Source: Anaeroglomus sp964630775 (GTDB taxonomy: Bacteria; Planctomycetota; Phycisphaerae; Sedimentisphaerales; Anaerohalosphaeraceae). Taken from it: a DNA stretch of 64,000 bases. Shown in pieces: positions 41,607-49,514 of this stretch (positions within the stretch are counted from its first letter, which is position 1; each line of letters starts with the position of its first letter). The notes beneath the pieces were generated by a model. That model ran no database searches and was not told where the DNA came from. It saw only the letters and a list, made by a program, of their open reading frames with translations. The stretch covers positions 43,490 to 107,489 of the forward strand of contig CAZVYY010000012.1 in the NCBI GenBank assembly GCA_964630775.1, in the 5' to 3' direction. The position numbers were made by a program, and so were the translations under genes.

Positions 41607-41777
41607 ATGGATTGCTCAAAATCCTTTCGGATTTTATCGATGTCTGTTTTTGCGGTTCTGCTGGCCGGGTGGTCTTTGGCGGCGGTGCAGGTTCGTCCGG
41701 CGTCGGAGATGTCCGGCGAGGTCATCGACTGGATGAAGAAGGTGGCCGACTGGCAGTTGACCAGCCACTGGCCGTAA
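41607..41777 (+). pseudogene. 5' stub of a GH88/GH105-like unsaturated glucuronyl/rhamnogalacturonyl hydrolase
   Basis: 56 codons: a signal peptide (about SFRILSMSVFAVLLAGWSLAA), then VRPASEMSGEVIDWMKKVADWQL, and a premature stop. The VADWQ segment after a short N-terminal helix is how GH105/GH88-type hydrolases begin, which then continue for over 300 residues. Here the similarity ends within about ten residues and unrelated sequence with a promoter for the next gene follows at once. It is therefore best read as the start of a gene whose body was deleted. The match is from memory and short, so the family is uncertain; the abrupt end of a secreted-protein start is clear. Confidence 0.5.
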
Positions 41778-41794
41778 TTTTTGCCGACAGGAAG

Positions 41795-41823
41795 TTGTTT
41801 TTATTTCGCCAGACGCATATAAT
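41795..41823 (+). promoter_or_regulatory. Candidate sigma-70-type promoter for the endonuclease/phosphatase lipoprotein
   Basis: TTGTTT (41795-41800), 17-base spacer, TATAAT (41818-41823), 28 bases before the ATG at 41852. The -10 box is a perfect match to consensus. It begins just after the stop codon of the hydrolase stub. Confidence 0.6.
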
Positions 41824-41851
41824 ACCTGCTACATTTTGGAAAGGGAATGCG

Positions 41852-42748
41852 ATGCGTTTGGAAAAATGGATGGCTGTGGTTTGTATCTGCTGGATGGGAT
41901 TGCTGATTGTCGGCTGCCAGATGGCTCATTCGGCCGGGCAGGCGGGCAATGACCCGAATGTGCTGGTGATGACGTTTAATATTCGTTATGGGTCGGCTGA
42001 TGACGGCGACCATCACTGGCGGTATCGCCGGGAGGCCCTGTTTACACAAATCAAACAGACTGCACCGGATGTGCTGGGCTTGCAGGAGGCGCTGGATTTC
42101 CAGATTCGCGAAATCCTCAAGGCTGTGCCGGGCTATGACTTTGTTGGTGTGGGCCGGGATGACGGCAAGAAGGCCGGCGAATACAGTCCCATTCTTTATC
42201 GCAAAGACCGCTTTACCGTGGCTGACTCCGGCACGTTCTGGTTTTCCAATTCACCGTGGGTGGTCGGTTCCATGCACTGGGGCAACAAGCTGCCGCGCAT
42301 CTGCACATGGGTTCGTCTCATCGACAAGAAGACCGGCAAGGGGCTGTATGCCTTTAATCTCCATATTGATCATCAGTCGGTCCCGTCTCGCGTCAAAAGC
42401 ACGGAACTGTTGAGCCGTAAAGTGGCTGCACGGGAACCTGCCGAGCCGTTCGTGGTGACCGGGGATTTCAATGCTGTTCCGGACAGCCCGGAAATTCTGT
42501 ATCTGCTGGGATTATCCGACCGGAAAACGCCGGTGCCGATGGTGGATGTGCTGGCAGCGGCCAATCCCGAACAGGCCAAGCTGGGTACCTTTCATGGTTT
42601 TAAAGGCAATACGGACGGGGTTCGAATCGATTATATTCTGACGGCGCCTGAAACGACGATTCTGGATACACAGATTCTGACTGAACCGGTGGAAGGGCGT
42701 GTGACTTCCGACCACTTCCCCGTGACGGCCCGGCTTAAGCTGATGTAA
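41852..42748 (+). CDS. Endonuclease/exonuclease/phosphatase-family lipoprotein
   Basis: 298 residues. The DNase I-like fold family cleaves phosphodiester or phosphomonoester bonds, with members acting on nucleic acids, sphingomyelin or inositol phosphates. Signal peptide with lipobox LLIVGC (cysteine about residue 20). Motifs are VMTFNIRYGSADDGDHHW (N, about 37), VLGLQEALDFQ (metal-binding E, about 73), FNLHIDHQSVPSR (catalytic H, about 170), VTGDFNAVPDSP (D-x-N, about 203) and SDHFPV (D-H, about 290). All key residues are present, so the enzyme should be active, outside the cytoplasm. The start at 41852 follows aaggga; a much earlier in-frame start lacks a signal peptide. The end overlaps the convergent symporter gene by 14 bases. 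Confidence 0.88.
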   Translation: MRLEKWMAVVCICWMGLLIVGCQMAHSAGQAGNDPNVLVMTFNIRYGSADDGDHHWRYRREALFTQIKQTAPDVLGLQEALDFQIREILKAVPGYDFVGVGRDDGKKAGEYSPILYRKDRFTVADSGTFWFSNSPWVVGSMHWGNKLPRICTWVRLIDKKTGKGLYAFNLHIDHQSVPSRVKSTELLSRKVAAREPAEPFVVTGDFNAVPDSPEILYLLGLSDRKTPVPMVDVLAAANPEQAKLGTFHGFKGNTDGVRIDYILTAPETTILDTQILTEPVEGRVTSDHFPVTARLKLM

Positions 42749-43967
42749 TAGAAATTCCCTGTTTGCCTTCGACGATGCGCGTGACCAGCATGGCTGCGAC
42801 GGTGTCGCCGGAGACATTGACCATCGTGGCCGGCGGATCCACAAAGATGCCCAGCATCGAGATAATCGGCAAGGCCTCCGGCCCGAAGCCGTACAGGGTG
42901 ACAATCAGCATTTCTCCTAGGAAGCCGCCGCCGGTGATGCCGCTCATGACAGTCCCGGTCAGCAGGGCGATGCCAGCGGCGATGGCATAGGTTTCAAGGC
43001 CGGAAAAATCCCGTCCAAACAGGGCAAACAAGACCGCAATTTTCAGGATTGCCGCCAGGCAGGAGCCGTCCATGTGGATGGTGGCCCCCAGCGGCAGGAC
43101 GATATCGCGGATATCTTCAGGGACACCGATACGCCGGGCGGATTCAAGATTGGCCGGCAGGGCGGCCAGACTGCTGCCTGTGCCCCAGGCGGTCAGGGCT
43201 GCCGGGGGGATATAGGTCCAGAACCTTCGGACGCCGGTTCTGCCTGCGGCCATAAAGGCATACAGGGTGAAACCCACCACAAAATAGACCATTGACAGCG
43301 GGTAATACAGGATGGTCGCTCGGGCATACGTGCCGAGCAATTGGGGCCCGAATACCCCAACCAGATACGCGAAATAAGCCGCCAGCCCGATTGGGGCATA
43401 CAGCATAATCAGCTTGATAAGCTGGCCCATCACGCAGGCCCCAGCAACCAGAAACTCCCTGAACGGTTTGCCCTTGTCGCCGGCGGCCTGTGAGGCCAGA
43501 CCGGTCAGCAGGGCAAAGACAATCAGGGCCAGCATGTTTTTGCGGGTCAGGAGCTGCTGAAAATCGGATACGGTGAAGGTATCCACGAGCTGCTGAGATA
43601 ATGGTTTAGATTCTTCCTGGGCAGTTTGTTCGAGTTGGAGGGTCAGACCTTCGGCGGGCTTAAAAATCTTGACTGCGGTAATCATCAGGGACGCGGAAAT
43701 CAGGCCCGTAATGGCGAAAATCAACAGCATCCAGGCGGCAATACGTCCGAGCCTGCGGAGGTTGGCACTGCCCGCGACCACCGATGCCAGCGAGAAAAAC
43801 ACCAGCGGGACGACCGCCGTATAGAGCAGGTTCAGGAAGATATCCCCAAAGGGTTTGAGGCACTCGGCGCGAGGGCCGGTCATCTTGCCGAAGACCGCAC
43901 CGACCGCGACGGAGCCGATCAATATCAGTGTAAACCGCCATTGTCTTAGAAAATGTTTGATTGCCAT
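42735..43967 (-). CDS. Na+/H+:dicarboxylate or amino-acid symporter (DAACS family, GltP/DctA-like)
   Basis: 410 residues. Inner-membrane symporter taking up C4-dicarboxylates, glutamate or aspartate with cations. About eight membrane helices plus re-entrant loops: the start FTLILIGSVAVGAVFG, FLNLLYTAVVPLVFFSL (family motif), the hairpin-1 AWGTGSSLAALPANLE (serine-rich motif, about 235-250), and LPLGATIHMDGSCLAAI (about 270-286), where NMDG of the family is HMDG. A further GITGGGFLGEMLI corresponds to the second hairpin. The NMDG change to H may affect cation or substrate binding. It is alone on its strand, convergent with the lipoprotein gene, and 59 bases downstream of the KamA-like gene's stop. 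Confidence 0.9.
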   Translation of the reverse strand: MAIKHFLRQWRFTLILIGSVAVGAVFGKMTGPRAECLKPFGDIFLNLLYTAVVPLVFFSLASVVAGSANLRRLGRIAAWMLLIFAITGLISASLMITAVKIFKPAEGLTLQLEQTAQEESKPLSQQLVDTFTVSDFQQLLTRKNMLALIVFALLTGLASQAAGDKGKPFREFLVAGACVMGQLIKLIMLYAPIGLAAYFAYLVGVFGPQLLGTYARATILYYPLSMVYFVVGFTLYAFMAAGRTGVRRFWTYIPPAALTAWGTGSSLAALPANLESARRIGVPEDIRDIVLPLGATIHMDGSCLAAILKIAVLFALFGRDFSGLETYAIAAGIALLTGTVMSGITGGGFLGEMLIVTLYGFGPEALPIISMLGIFVDPPATMVNVSGDTVAAMLVTRIVEGKQGISITSA

Positions 43968-44026
43968 CTCATTATTGTCGGCAATCCGGCGGTAAAAAGT
44001 TCAGTTTGCAGGGTATTGCAGCCCGG

Positions 44027-45154
44027 TTAATCCGCCTCCTGCATGCCGGCAGGTTTTTCGGCCGGGTAATCCACAACGGGGTTGCTGTAGTCATCCAGCC
44101 ATCGGGCGTCGGGATTGCGTTTAAAGACCAGTATCCGGCCGCTGTCGGCATCGTCGGCGGCCCGATGGTAACGGAAGAATACTTCGCCTTCGGTCAGGCC
44201 GATGATTTCGATTTTGCCGGTCGCATGAGACATGACATAGCGAGCCCGCTTGGCCAGGCCGGAAACTTTGCTCCTGGCCTGTTCGACGATGGCATAGCCC
44301 TCTTCGATGGGCACGGTATAGGCGCTGTTGCCCAGGGCCGGACGGCATTGGAACAGGTAATAAGGCACCGCACCAATAAATGACAGTTTTCGCCATAATT
44401 CCGCCAGCGTATCGGGATTGTCATTGACGCCGCGAATCAGCGGGCATTGATTGGTCAGCACAATGCCGGACTGTAGCATCTGGTCAACGGCATGAATGGC
44501 CGGGGCGGTCAGCTCACGCGGATGGCTGAAATGGTTCATGATGTAAATGCGTTTTTCAGGCGTGCTGTGTTTGGCCAATACATTCAGCAGCTCCGGATCG
44601 TTGAGAATGCGGAACGGATTAAACGCCGCCATGCGTGTCCCGATGCGAATAATCTGGACGTGTTCGATATCGCGCAGGCTGTAAAGAATCTTATCCAGAC
44701 GCCCGGCGCTGAGAATCAGCGGATCGCCGCCGGTCAGCAGCACATTGGTGATTTCCGGATGCGAGCGGATATAATCCATCGCCCCGGCAATATCCTGCAG
44801 TGTTTCCTGCCGCGGATTCAGAAACAGCCGTTTGCGGAAACAGTAGCGGCAAATCCCCGCACAGATATCGCAGACCAGCAGCAGGGCCGTGGAATGGTAT
44901 TTATGTTCCAGTCCCGGCATGATTGTATAAGCATGTTCATTGGACGGATCCATCTGCCCGGTACCGTCCAGTTCTTCGACACTGGGGATAATCAGCCGGC
45001 GTATCGGGTCATTGGGGTCGGACCAATCAATTAAAGACAGATAATAGTCTGTAGCCCGAAAATCAAAATGTTCCGTTACATTGGCCAGAGCATTGCGCTG
45101 GGCATGATTGAGCTGAACGATATCATCGAGGCTGGTAATATAGTTTGTTTTCAT
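44027..45154 (-). CDS. KamA-family radical SAM aminomutase-like protein
   Basis: 375 residues. Radical SAM, PLP-dependent aminomutase family (lysine 2,3-aminomutase, EpmB, and relatives). The [4Fe-4S] cluster motif is CAGICRYCFRKRLF (CxxxCxxC, about 99-106), followed by TNVLLTGGDPLIL (G-G-D-P, about 139) and IIRIGTRMAAFNPFRI. IYIMNHFSHPRELT and CPLIRGVNDNPDTLAELW are shared with lysine 2,3-aminomutase; the PLP lysine is probably in ATGKIEIIG (about 315). It is shorter than true lysine aminomutases and lacks the DAPHGGGK segment carried by the paralogue at 61401, so lysine itself may not be the substrate. A gagagg stretch precedes the ATG. Confidence 0.85.
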   Translation of the reverse strand: MKTNYITSLDDIVQLNHAQRNALANVTEHFDFRATDYYLSLIDWSDPNDPIRRLIIPSVEELDGTGQMDPSNEHAYTIMPGLEHKYHSTALLLVCDICAGICRYCFRKRLFLNPRQETLQDIAGAMDYIRSHPEITNVLLTGGDPLILSAGRLDKILYSLRDIEHVQIIRIGTRMAAFNPFRILNDPELLNVLAKHSTPEKRIYIMNHFSHPRELTAPAIHAVDQMLQSGIVLTNQCPLIRGVNDNPDTLAELWRKLSFIGAVPYYLFQCRPALGNSAYTVPIEEGYAIVEQARSKVSGLAKRARYVMSHATGKIEIIGLTEGEVFFRYHRAADDADSGRILVFKRNPDARWLDDYSNPVVDYPAEKPAGMQEAD

Positions 45155-45514
45155 GGCAGTGTCCTCTCTCTGAAGGGGGTTTCGCTATTATTGATTCTTG
45201 TTTACGATTTACTTACGAACGACAAAGCCAGCACTTGGGCACAGCTATGAATGAACATTATTTAAGAGGCACAAAGCCTATCCGGAATCAGGTCCGGTTT
45301 TCCCGCGAGGCGTTTAATAGACCCTTCTGAGTGATATCAGGTTACATCAGATAAATATTTTTTCTGTCGATATGCACTCTATTCTATTATACCATCTTTA
45401 GGGGGAATAGTTCACACGTTTTTTATTTTTTTGATGTGTTCCGGAATAAAACTATACGAGACCTTTAAACCCTTTTTTCAGGAAAGAGGCAAAGCCGGTC
45501 GTGTTGTGCGCATT
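45155..45514. other. Intergenic region between araA terminator and KamA-like gene
   Basis: About 360 AT-rich bases upstream (on the minus strand) of the KamA-like gene. On that strand there is a consensus-like TATAAT at 45391-45386 but no convincing -35 box. No gene or further repeat is supported. Confidence 0.35.
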
Positions 45515-45547
45515 AAAAAAGCCCCGTGAAAAATCTCACGGGGCTTT
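45515..45547 (-). terminator. Rho-independent terminator of araA
   Basis: Perfect 12-bp stem AAAGCCCCGTGA (45518-45529)/TCACGGGGCTTT (45536-45547) with a 6-base loop; read on the minus strand it is followed by six T (45520-45515). It lies 26 bases beyond the araA stop. Confidence 0.95.
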
Positions 45548-45573
45548 GTATGCGGCTGAATTTGTTTTTCGAT

Positions 45574-47070
45574 TTAGAAGCCTTTGGCCATCGCGTAATA
45601 CATTTCGTTGAAACGGAGTTCTTTCTGCAGACGGCTCAGACAGGTGTTTTCATCGATCAGCACGTATTCGATATCGGCCATCTTGGCGAAGTCTTCGAGA
45701 TATTCCTGGGTGACGGCCATCGAGAAGCTGGTGTGGTGGGCGCCGCCGGCATAAATCCAGGCTGCCGCACCGACTTTGAGATTGGGCATCGGAACCCAGA
45801 CCACGCGAGCGACTGGCAGCTTGGGCAGCGGGGCATTGGGCTTGACGACTTTGACGGTGTTGACAATCAGGCGGAAGCGGTTGCCCATATCGATTAGCGA
45901 GGCGTTCAGGCCGCTGCCGGACGGGACATTGAAGACTACACGCACCGGGTCGGCCTTGCCGCCGATGCCCAGCGGATGCACTTCCAGAGACGGCTTGCCG
46001 TCGGCAATCGAGGAGCAGACTTCCAGCATGTGAGCGCCGAGCACCTTCTGGCCCTTGGGGTCGAGGTGATAGGTATAGTCTTCCATGAAGGAGGTGCCGC
46101 CTTTGAGGCCGACCGCCATGACTTTCATTGCACGCACCAGAGCCGCGGTCTTCCAGTCGCCTTCGGCGCCGAAGCCGTAGCCGTCGGCCATGAGCCGCTG
46201 GACCGCCAGGCCCGGCAACTGCAGCAGGCCGTGCAGGTCTTCAAAGGTGGTGGTGAAGGCCTTAAATCCGCCTTTTTCGAGGAAATGCCGCATGCCGGCT
46301 TCAATCCGGGCGGCTTCACGGAGGCTGTCCACTTTCGAGGCGCCGACCTTCATCTTATAGTCTTTTTTGTATTGATTGATCAGGGCGTCGATTTCCGAAT
46401 CTTTGACCTTCTTGATAACCGCCACGAGGTCGCCCACACCATATCCGTTGACGGAATAGCCGAACTGCTTCTGGGCTTCGACTTTGTCGCCTTCGGTGAC
46501 GGCCACTTCACGCATGTTGTCGCCGAAGCGGGCCACTTTCATCCCCTGCATATCGTACCAGGCGCAGGCGGCACGCATCCAGACACCGATGCGATCATGA
46601 ACTTCTTTGTCCTGCCAGTGACCGACGACGACCTTGCGGTTCAGGCGCATCCGGGTGCAGATAAATCCGAATTCGCGGTCGCCGTGAGCGGCCTGGTTGA
46701 GGTTCATAAAATCCATATCGATACTCGACCAGGGCAGGTCGCGGTTGAACTGGGTATGTAGATGCAGGAAGGGTTTCTGGAGATTCTTCAGGCCGGAAAT
46801 CCACATCTTGGCCGGCGAGAAGGTGTGCATCCAGGTAATCAGACCGACGCAGTTGGGGGCGGTGTTGGCGTCGATGCACAGATTATAAATTTCCTGCGGG
46901 CCGGTCAGGACGGGTTTGAAAACCACTTTACAGGGAACCGCAGCGGCATTATTCAGGGCGGCGGCGATTTTTTTGGAATTTTCGGCAACCTGCTTGAGGG
47001 TTTCGGGACCATAAAGGTGCTGGCTTCCGGTGACGAACCAGACTTCGAATTGCTTGAGACTGGAGATCAT
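45574..47070 (-). CDS. araA: L-arabinose isomerase
   Basis: 498 residues. Converts L-arabinose to L-ribulose, the first step of bacterial arabinose use; Mn-dependent. The start FEVWFVTGSQHLYGPETL is the family's N-terminus. Further motifs are LITWMHTFSPAKMWI (about 85-99), HTQFNRDLPW, MADGYGFGAEGDWKTAALVRAMKVM with the catalytic glutamate (about 292-316), GTSFMEDYTYHL (about 324-335, second glutamate), LEVHPLGIGGK and GGAHHTSFSMAV (metal-binding histidines, about 440). The ATG at 47070 follows aaggagt at ideal distance. It has its own promoter and terminator and no araB or araD beside it. A GH2 remnant upstream hints at a former arabinose/galactose-polymer utilisation locus. Confidence 0.97.
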   Translation of the reverse strand: MISSLKQFEVWFVTGSQHLYGPETLKQVAENSKKIAAALNNAAAVPCKVVFKPVLTGPQEIYNLCIDANTAPNCVGLITWMHTFSPAKMWISGLKNLQKPFLHLHTQFNRDLPWSSIDMDFMNLNQAAHGDREFGFICTRMRLNRKVVVGHWQDKEVHDRIGVWMRAACAWYDMQGMKVARFGDNMREVAVTEGDKVEAQKQFGYSVNGYGVGDLVAVIKKVKDSEIDALINQYKKDYKMKVGASKVDSLREAARIEAGMRHFLEKGGFKAFTTTFEDLHGLLQLPGLAVQRLMADGYGFGAEGDWKTAALVRAMKVMAVGLKGGTSFMEDYTYHLDPKGQKVLGAHMLEVCSSIADGKPSLEVHPLGIGGKADPVRVVFNVPSGSGLNASLIDMGNRFRLIVNTVKVVKPNAPLPKLPVARVVWVPMPNLKVGAAAWIYAGGAHHTSFSMAVTQEYLEDFAKMADIEYVLIDENTCLSRLQKELRFNEMYYAMAKGF

Positions 47071-47096
47071 TTGTGACTCCTTGTTTAATAGTGGAC

Positions 47097-47154
47097 TATA
47101 GTTATCTATATATACAGTACAGTGTAGTATAGTTACAAAGGTCCTCGAAATCAA
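47097..47154 (-). promoter_or_regulatory. araA promoter with two TAACTATA direct repeats
   Basis: On the minus strand: TTGATT (47154-47149), 17-base spacer, TATACT (47131-47126). Two direct repeats TAACTATA lie at 47135-47128, overlapping the -10 box, and 47104-47097, 31 bases apart, about three helix turns. Such spacing suits a dimeric or looping repressor such as AraR; this is inference, and no regulator gene is adjacent. Confidence 0.55.
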
Positions 47155-47482
47155 GGCAAAAGTTATAAATGCCCCCGCTTCTGCAAAAATAGTGGCAAGA
47201 TTCCGATTTGGGGGTAAAATGGCTATCGTACAGAATAATTCAGTTACTGCAAGAGGCTTTCTGGTGATATTTCAGATATTGTTTGAGTTAAATTGTATTT
47301 TTGGGAGCCTTCATAGACTGGAGCGGCCAGCAATCGAAATGAATTGTAATGGATAGGGTTGTTCCTGATATCAGCTATCAAATGAAAATGCAAGCGGTCG
47401 TCCAAATGGTGGATGGCTGTGTGGGACAACGGCATTTATTCTTTTCTTTTGCTGTATTGAATCTTTTGGGTCGAAGCTTGTC

Positions 47483-47857
47483 TTGGGCGACCGTTTTTAT
47501 TTTTGCGGCGGGATTGACTTCATGTGCCAAACAGACCACCGTATTCAGGCTGATGGAAAAGACCTCTGTTTTATCATGGTACGGATTATCGATAATCAAG
47601 GTATCGTCGCTCCAGGGGCCGATAATCTGCTTAAGTTCACTGTTGAGGGGCCTGGCATGATCGTCGCTACGGACAATGGTGACCCTGCGAACATGGTGTC
47701 TTTCCCATCACACAAGCGTCAGGCCTTTAATGGGTTTTGCCTGGTGATTGTTTGCTCAATACCGGACAAATCAGAGACTGTTATACTCCATGCAGAATCC
47801 GAGCTGCTTCGGAGGTCCCGCATGACGCTTGGCAGCACGCTCGCCAAAACGCGATAA
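47483..47857 (+). pseudogene. C-terminal remnant of a GH2 beta-galactosidase-like protein
   Basis: Frame encoding ADGKDLCFIMVRI, GADNLLKFTVEGPG, IVATDNGDPANMVSFPSHKR and FNGFCLVIV, which is the Ig-like C-terminal domain of secreted GH2 beta-galactosidases/beta-glucuronidases (as I remember them: ADGKDLSFVTV, ATDNGDP, R.AFNGLCLVIV). Similarity covers about 100 residues from roughly 47530. The catalytic barrel that should precede it is absent: upstream sequence is intergenic and includes the araA promoter. There is no credible start, so the stretch is a decayed gene end. 47155-47480 holds nothing else I can identify. Confidence 0.7.
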
Positions 47858-48001
47858 TGGTCAATGTTTGAACTGACGATACTATAGGTATAGCATGGAT
47901 ATGCAAAAAACAGGCGGAAAATATCCGGAGAATAGTTGCAAAGCGTTGCATTTTATGTAATTATATGAGTTAAAGCTTAGAAACACAGGAACAGGAGCAG
48001 A

Positions 48002-48976
48002 ATGCGTATTTTGTTGTCGAGTGTTGGTCGGCGCGGTTATTTGGTCCGATATTTCAAAGAAGCGATAGGGTCGGATGGGCAGGTCTGGGGCGTGGATTCA
48101 AGCCCTTATGCTCCGGGATTTGCCTATTGTGACAAACGGGAGATTCTACCGGGTGTCAACGACCTGACCTATTGTGAAAAGCTGCTGAGCCTGTGCAAGA
48201 ATAATCACATCGATATTGTGATTCCATTAATTGACCCGGAACTGGAAGTCCTTGCTGCCAAACGCGATGTATTTCATCAAAACGGAATCATGGTGGTTGT
48301 GTCGCCGATGGAAACGATTGCGATGGCTTTTGACAAATACCGCACGTGGGAATTTGCCCAGCAGCATGGGATAGCCATGCCGCGGTCGGTTTTGACGGTT
48401 CGGGAAGCTCTCGATGATATTCAGGCGGGCCGATTACGGTGGCCGCTGGTGGTGAAGCCTCGCAAGGGCAGTGCCTCGTTTGATATTACCTATTGCAGCG
48501 ATGAAGTGCAGCTTTGCGGGGCCTATGACGGCTGTGCCGACCCGATGATTCAGCAGTATGCCGAAGGGCCGGAGTATGGGTACGATTTGTTCGGTGACCA
48601 GCATTGCCGCCCGGTGAGTGTGTACTGCAAGAAGAAGCTGGCGATGCGGGCCGGCGAGACAGATAAAGCGGTAACGACGAATAATTCGGTGATGATTGAA
48701 TTCGGCACCCGGCTGCTGGCCGCGATGCACTTGTTCGGGCCTGCGGATGCGGATGTGATATTGACCCCGGCGGGGCCGCAATTGCTGGAGATTAATCCTC
48801 GCTTCGGCGGGGGGTATCCCTGTTCGCACCTGGCGGGGGCGGATTTCTGCGGCAAGCTGATTGCGATGCGTGAGGGCCAGTCGCTGACGCCGGATATCGG
48901 GACGTGCCCGGAGGGGGTGTATATGCTCAAACAGGATGAAATTATTCGTCCCGACTGGAATGGGATGAAAGGGTGA
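48002..48976 (+). CDS. ATP-grasp family ligase (short carbamoyl-phosphate-synthase-like)
   Basis: 324 residues. ATP-grasp enzyme of the stand-alone type often annotated as carbamoyl-phosphate synthase large-subunit-like; such proteins join a carboxylate to an amine or thiol. The N-terminal pre-ATP-grasp domain is ILLSSVGRRGYLVRYF...VWGVDSSPYAP, then DIVIPLIDPELEVLA. The ATP-grasp fold begins near FDKYRTWEFAQQHGI (about 103-117), with PLVVKPRKGSASFDI (glycine-rich loop, about 147-161), EGPEYGYDLFGD and the metal-binding LLEINPRFGGGYPCSHLAGAD (about 262-282). aggagc lies before the ATG. Substrates unknown; it is followed by a small HTH-like gene after one base. Confidence 0.85.
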   Translation: MRILLSSVGRRGYLVRYFKEAIGSDGQVWGVDSSPYAPGFAYCDKREILPGVNDLTYCEKLLSLCKNNHIDIVIPLIDPELEVLAAKRDVFHQNGIMVVVSPMETIAMAFDKYRTWEFAQQHGIAMPRSVLTVREALDDIQAGRLRWPLVVKPRKGSASFDITYCSDEVQLCGAYDGCADPMIQQYAEGPEYGYDLFGDQHCRPVSVYCKKKLAMRAGETDKAVTTNNSVMIEFGTRLLAAMHLFGPADADVILTPAGPQLLEINPRFGGGYPCSHLAGADFCGKLIAMREGQSLTPDIGTCPEGVYMLKQDEIIRPDWNGMKG

Positions 48977-48977
48977 T

Positions 48978-49262
48978 ATGATGCAGGATAACGACCCAAT
49001 CGATCATCTGGATGATGACTCAGAGCCGGACAATGTGTCCGAACGTGAGATGGGACCGCAGCCGGTAGCGGCCTTGTTGGAAAAGCACAAGCTCAAACCT
49101 CATGATCTCGTGGCGGTATCGAAGCTGCAATTGACTCACAAGATGGTTTCCCGTGCGTGCAAAGGCCGCAAGCTGTCCCGGCGGGTCCAGTTCAAGGTGC
49201 TTTATGCCCTGAATGAAGTCGCCGAGCAGGAATACAAGCTCCGGGATTTATTTACCTACTAA
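48978..49262 (+). CDS. Small HTH-like protein
   Basis: 94 residues. The first 25 are acidic and probably disordered (DPIDHLDDDSEPDNVSERE). The rest looks like a compact helix-turn-helix: PVAALLEKHKLKPHDLVAVS, KLQLTHKMVSRACKGRKLSRR, then VQFKVLYALNEVAEQEYKLRDLF. The LTHKMVSRACKGRKL helix is basic enough to bind DNA, and the layout resembles XRE-type domains with an unusual recognition segment. I recall similar short proteins in planctomycete genomes but cannot name a family. It begins one base after the ATP-grasp stop with gggtg upstream, so the two are likely cotranscribed. Confidence 0.65.
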   Translation: MMQDNDPIDHLDDDSEPDNVSEREMGPQPVAALLEKHKLKPHDLVAVSKLQLTHKMVSRACKGRKLSRRVQFKVLYALNEVAEQEYKLRDLFTY

Positions 49263-49383
49263 TCGGTTGTTCTGCATTCATTTTAAATACCGGGATTTCA
49301 ATTCCCTGAATCGTAATCCTGTCGAATGACGCTTTCCTGAAATCTTTGAACTCCCCCCCCAAAAAAATACTCAAAAGCAGGCA

Positions 49384-49412
49384 TTGAGTTTAGGAGCCAT
49401 ACCGTCTATAAT
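49384..49412 (+). promoter_or_regulatory. Candidate sigma-70-type promoter for the parvulin gene
   Basis: TTGAGT (49384-49389), 17-base spacer, TATAAT (49407-49412), 102 bases before the ATG at 49515. A run of eight C and seven A sits just upstream near 49353-49367. Confidence 0.6.
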
Positions 49413-49514
49413 GCCCCCTGTTGCAGAGGTGCCGGGAGTACATGACGATTTATGCCCGGTATCGAACAAGGATGGTCAAAATGGCCAAGGATGATAGTAA
49501 AATTAAGGATAATT

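Noticed and set aside
47349..47660. 103-codon plus-strand frame overlapping the GH2 remnant
   Set aside because: Different frame from the recognisable GH2 sequence; no motif and no start signal.
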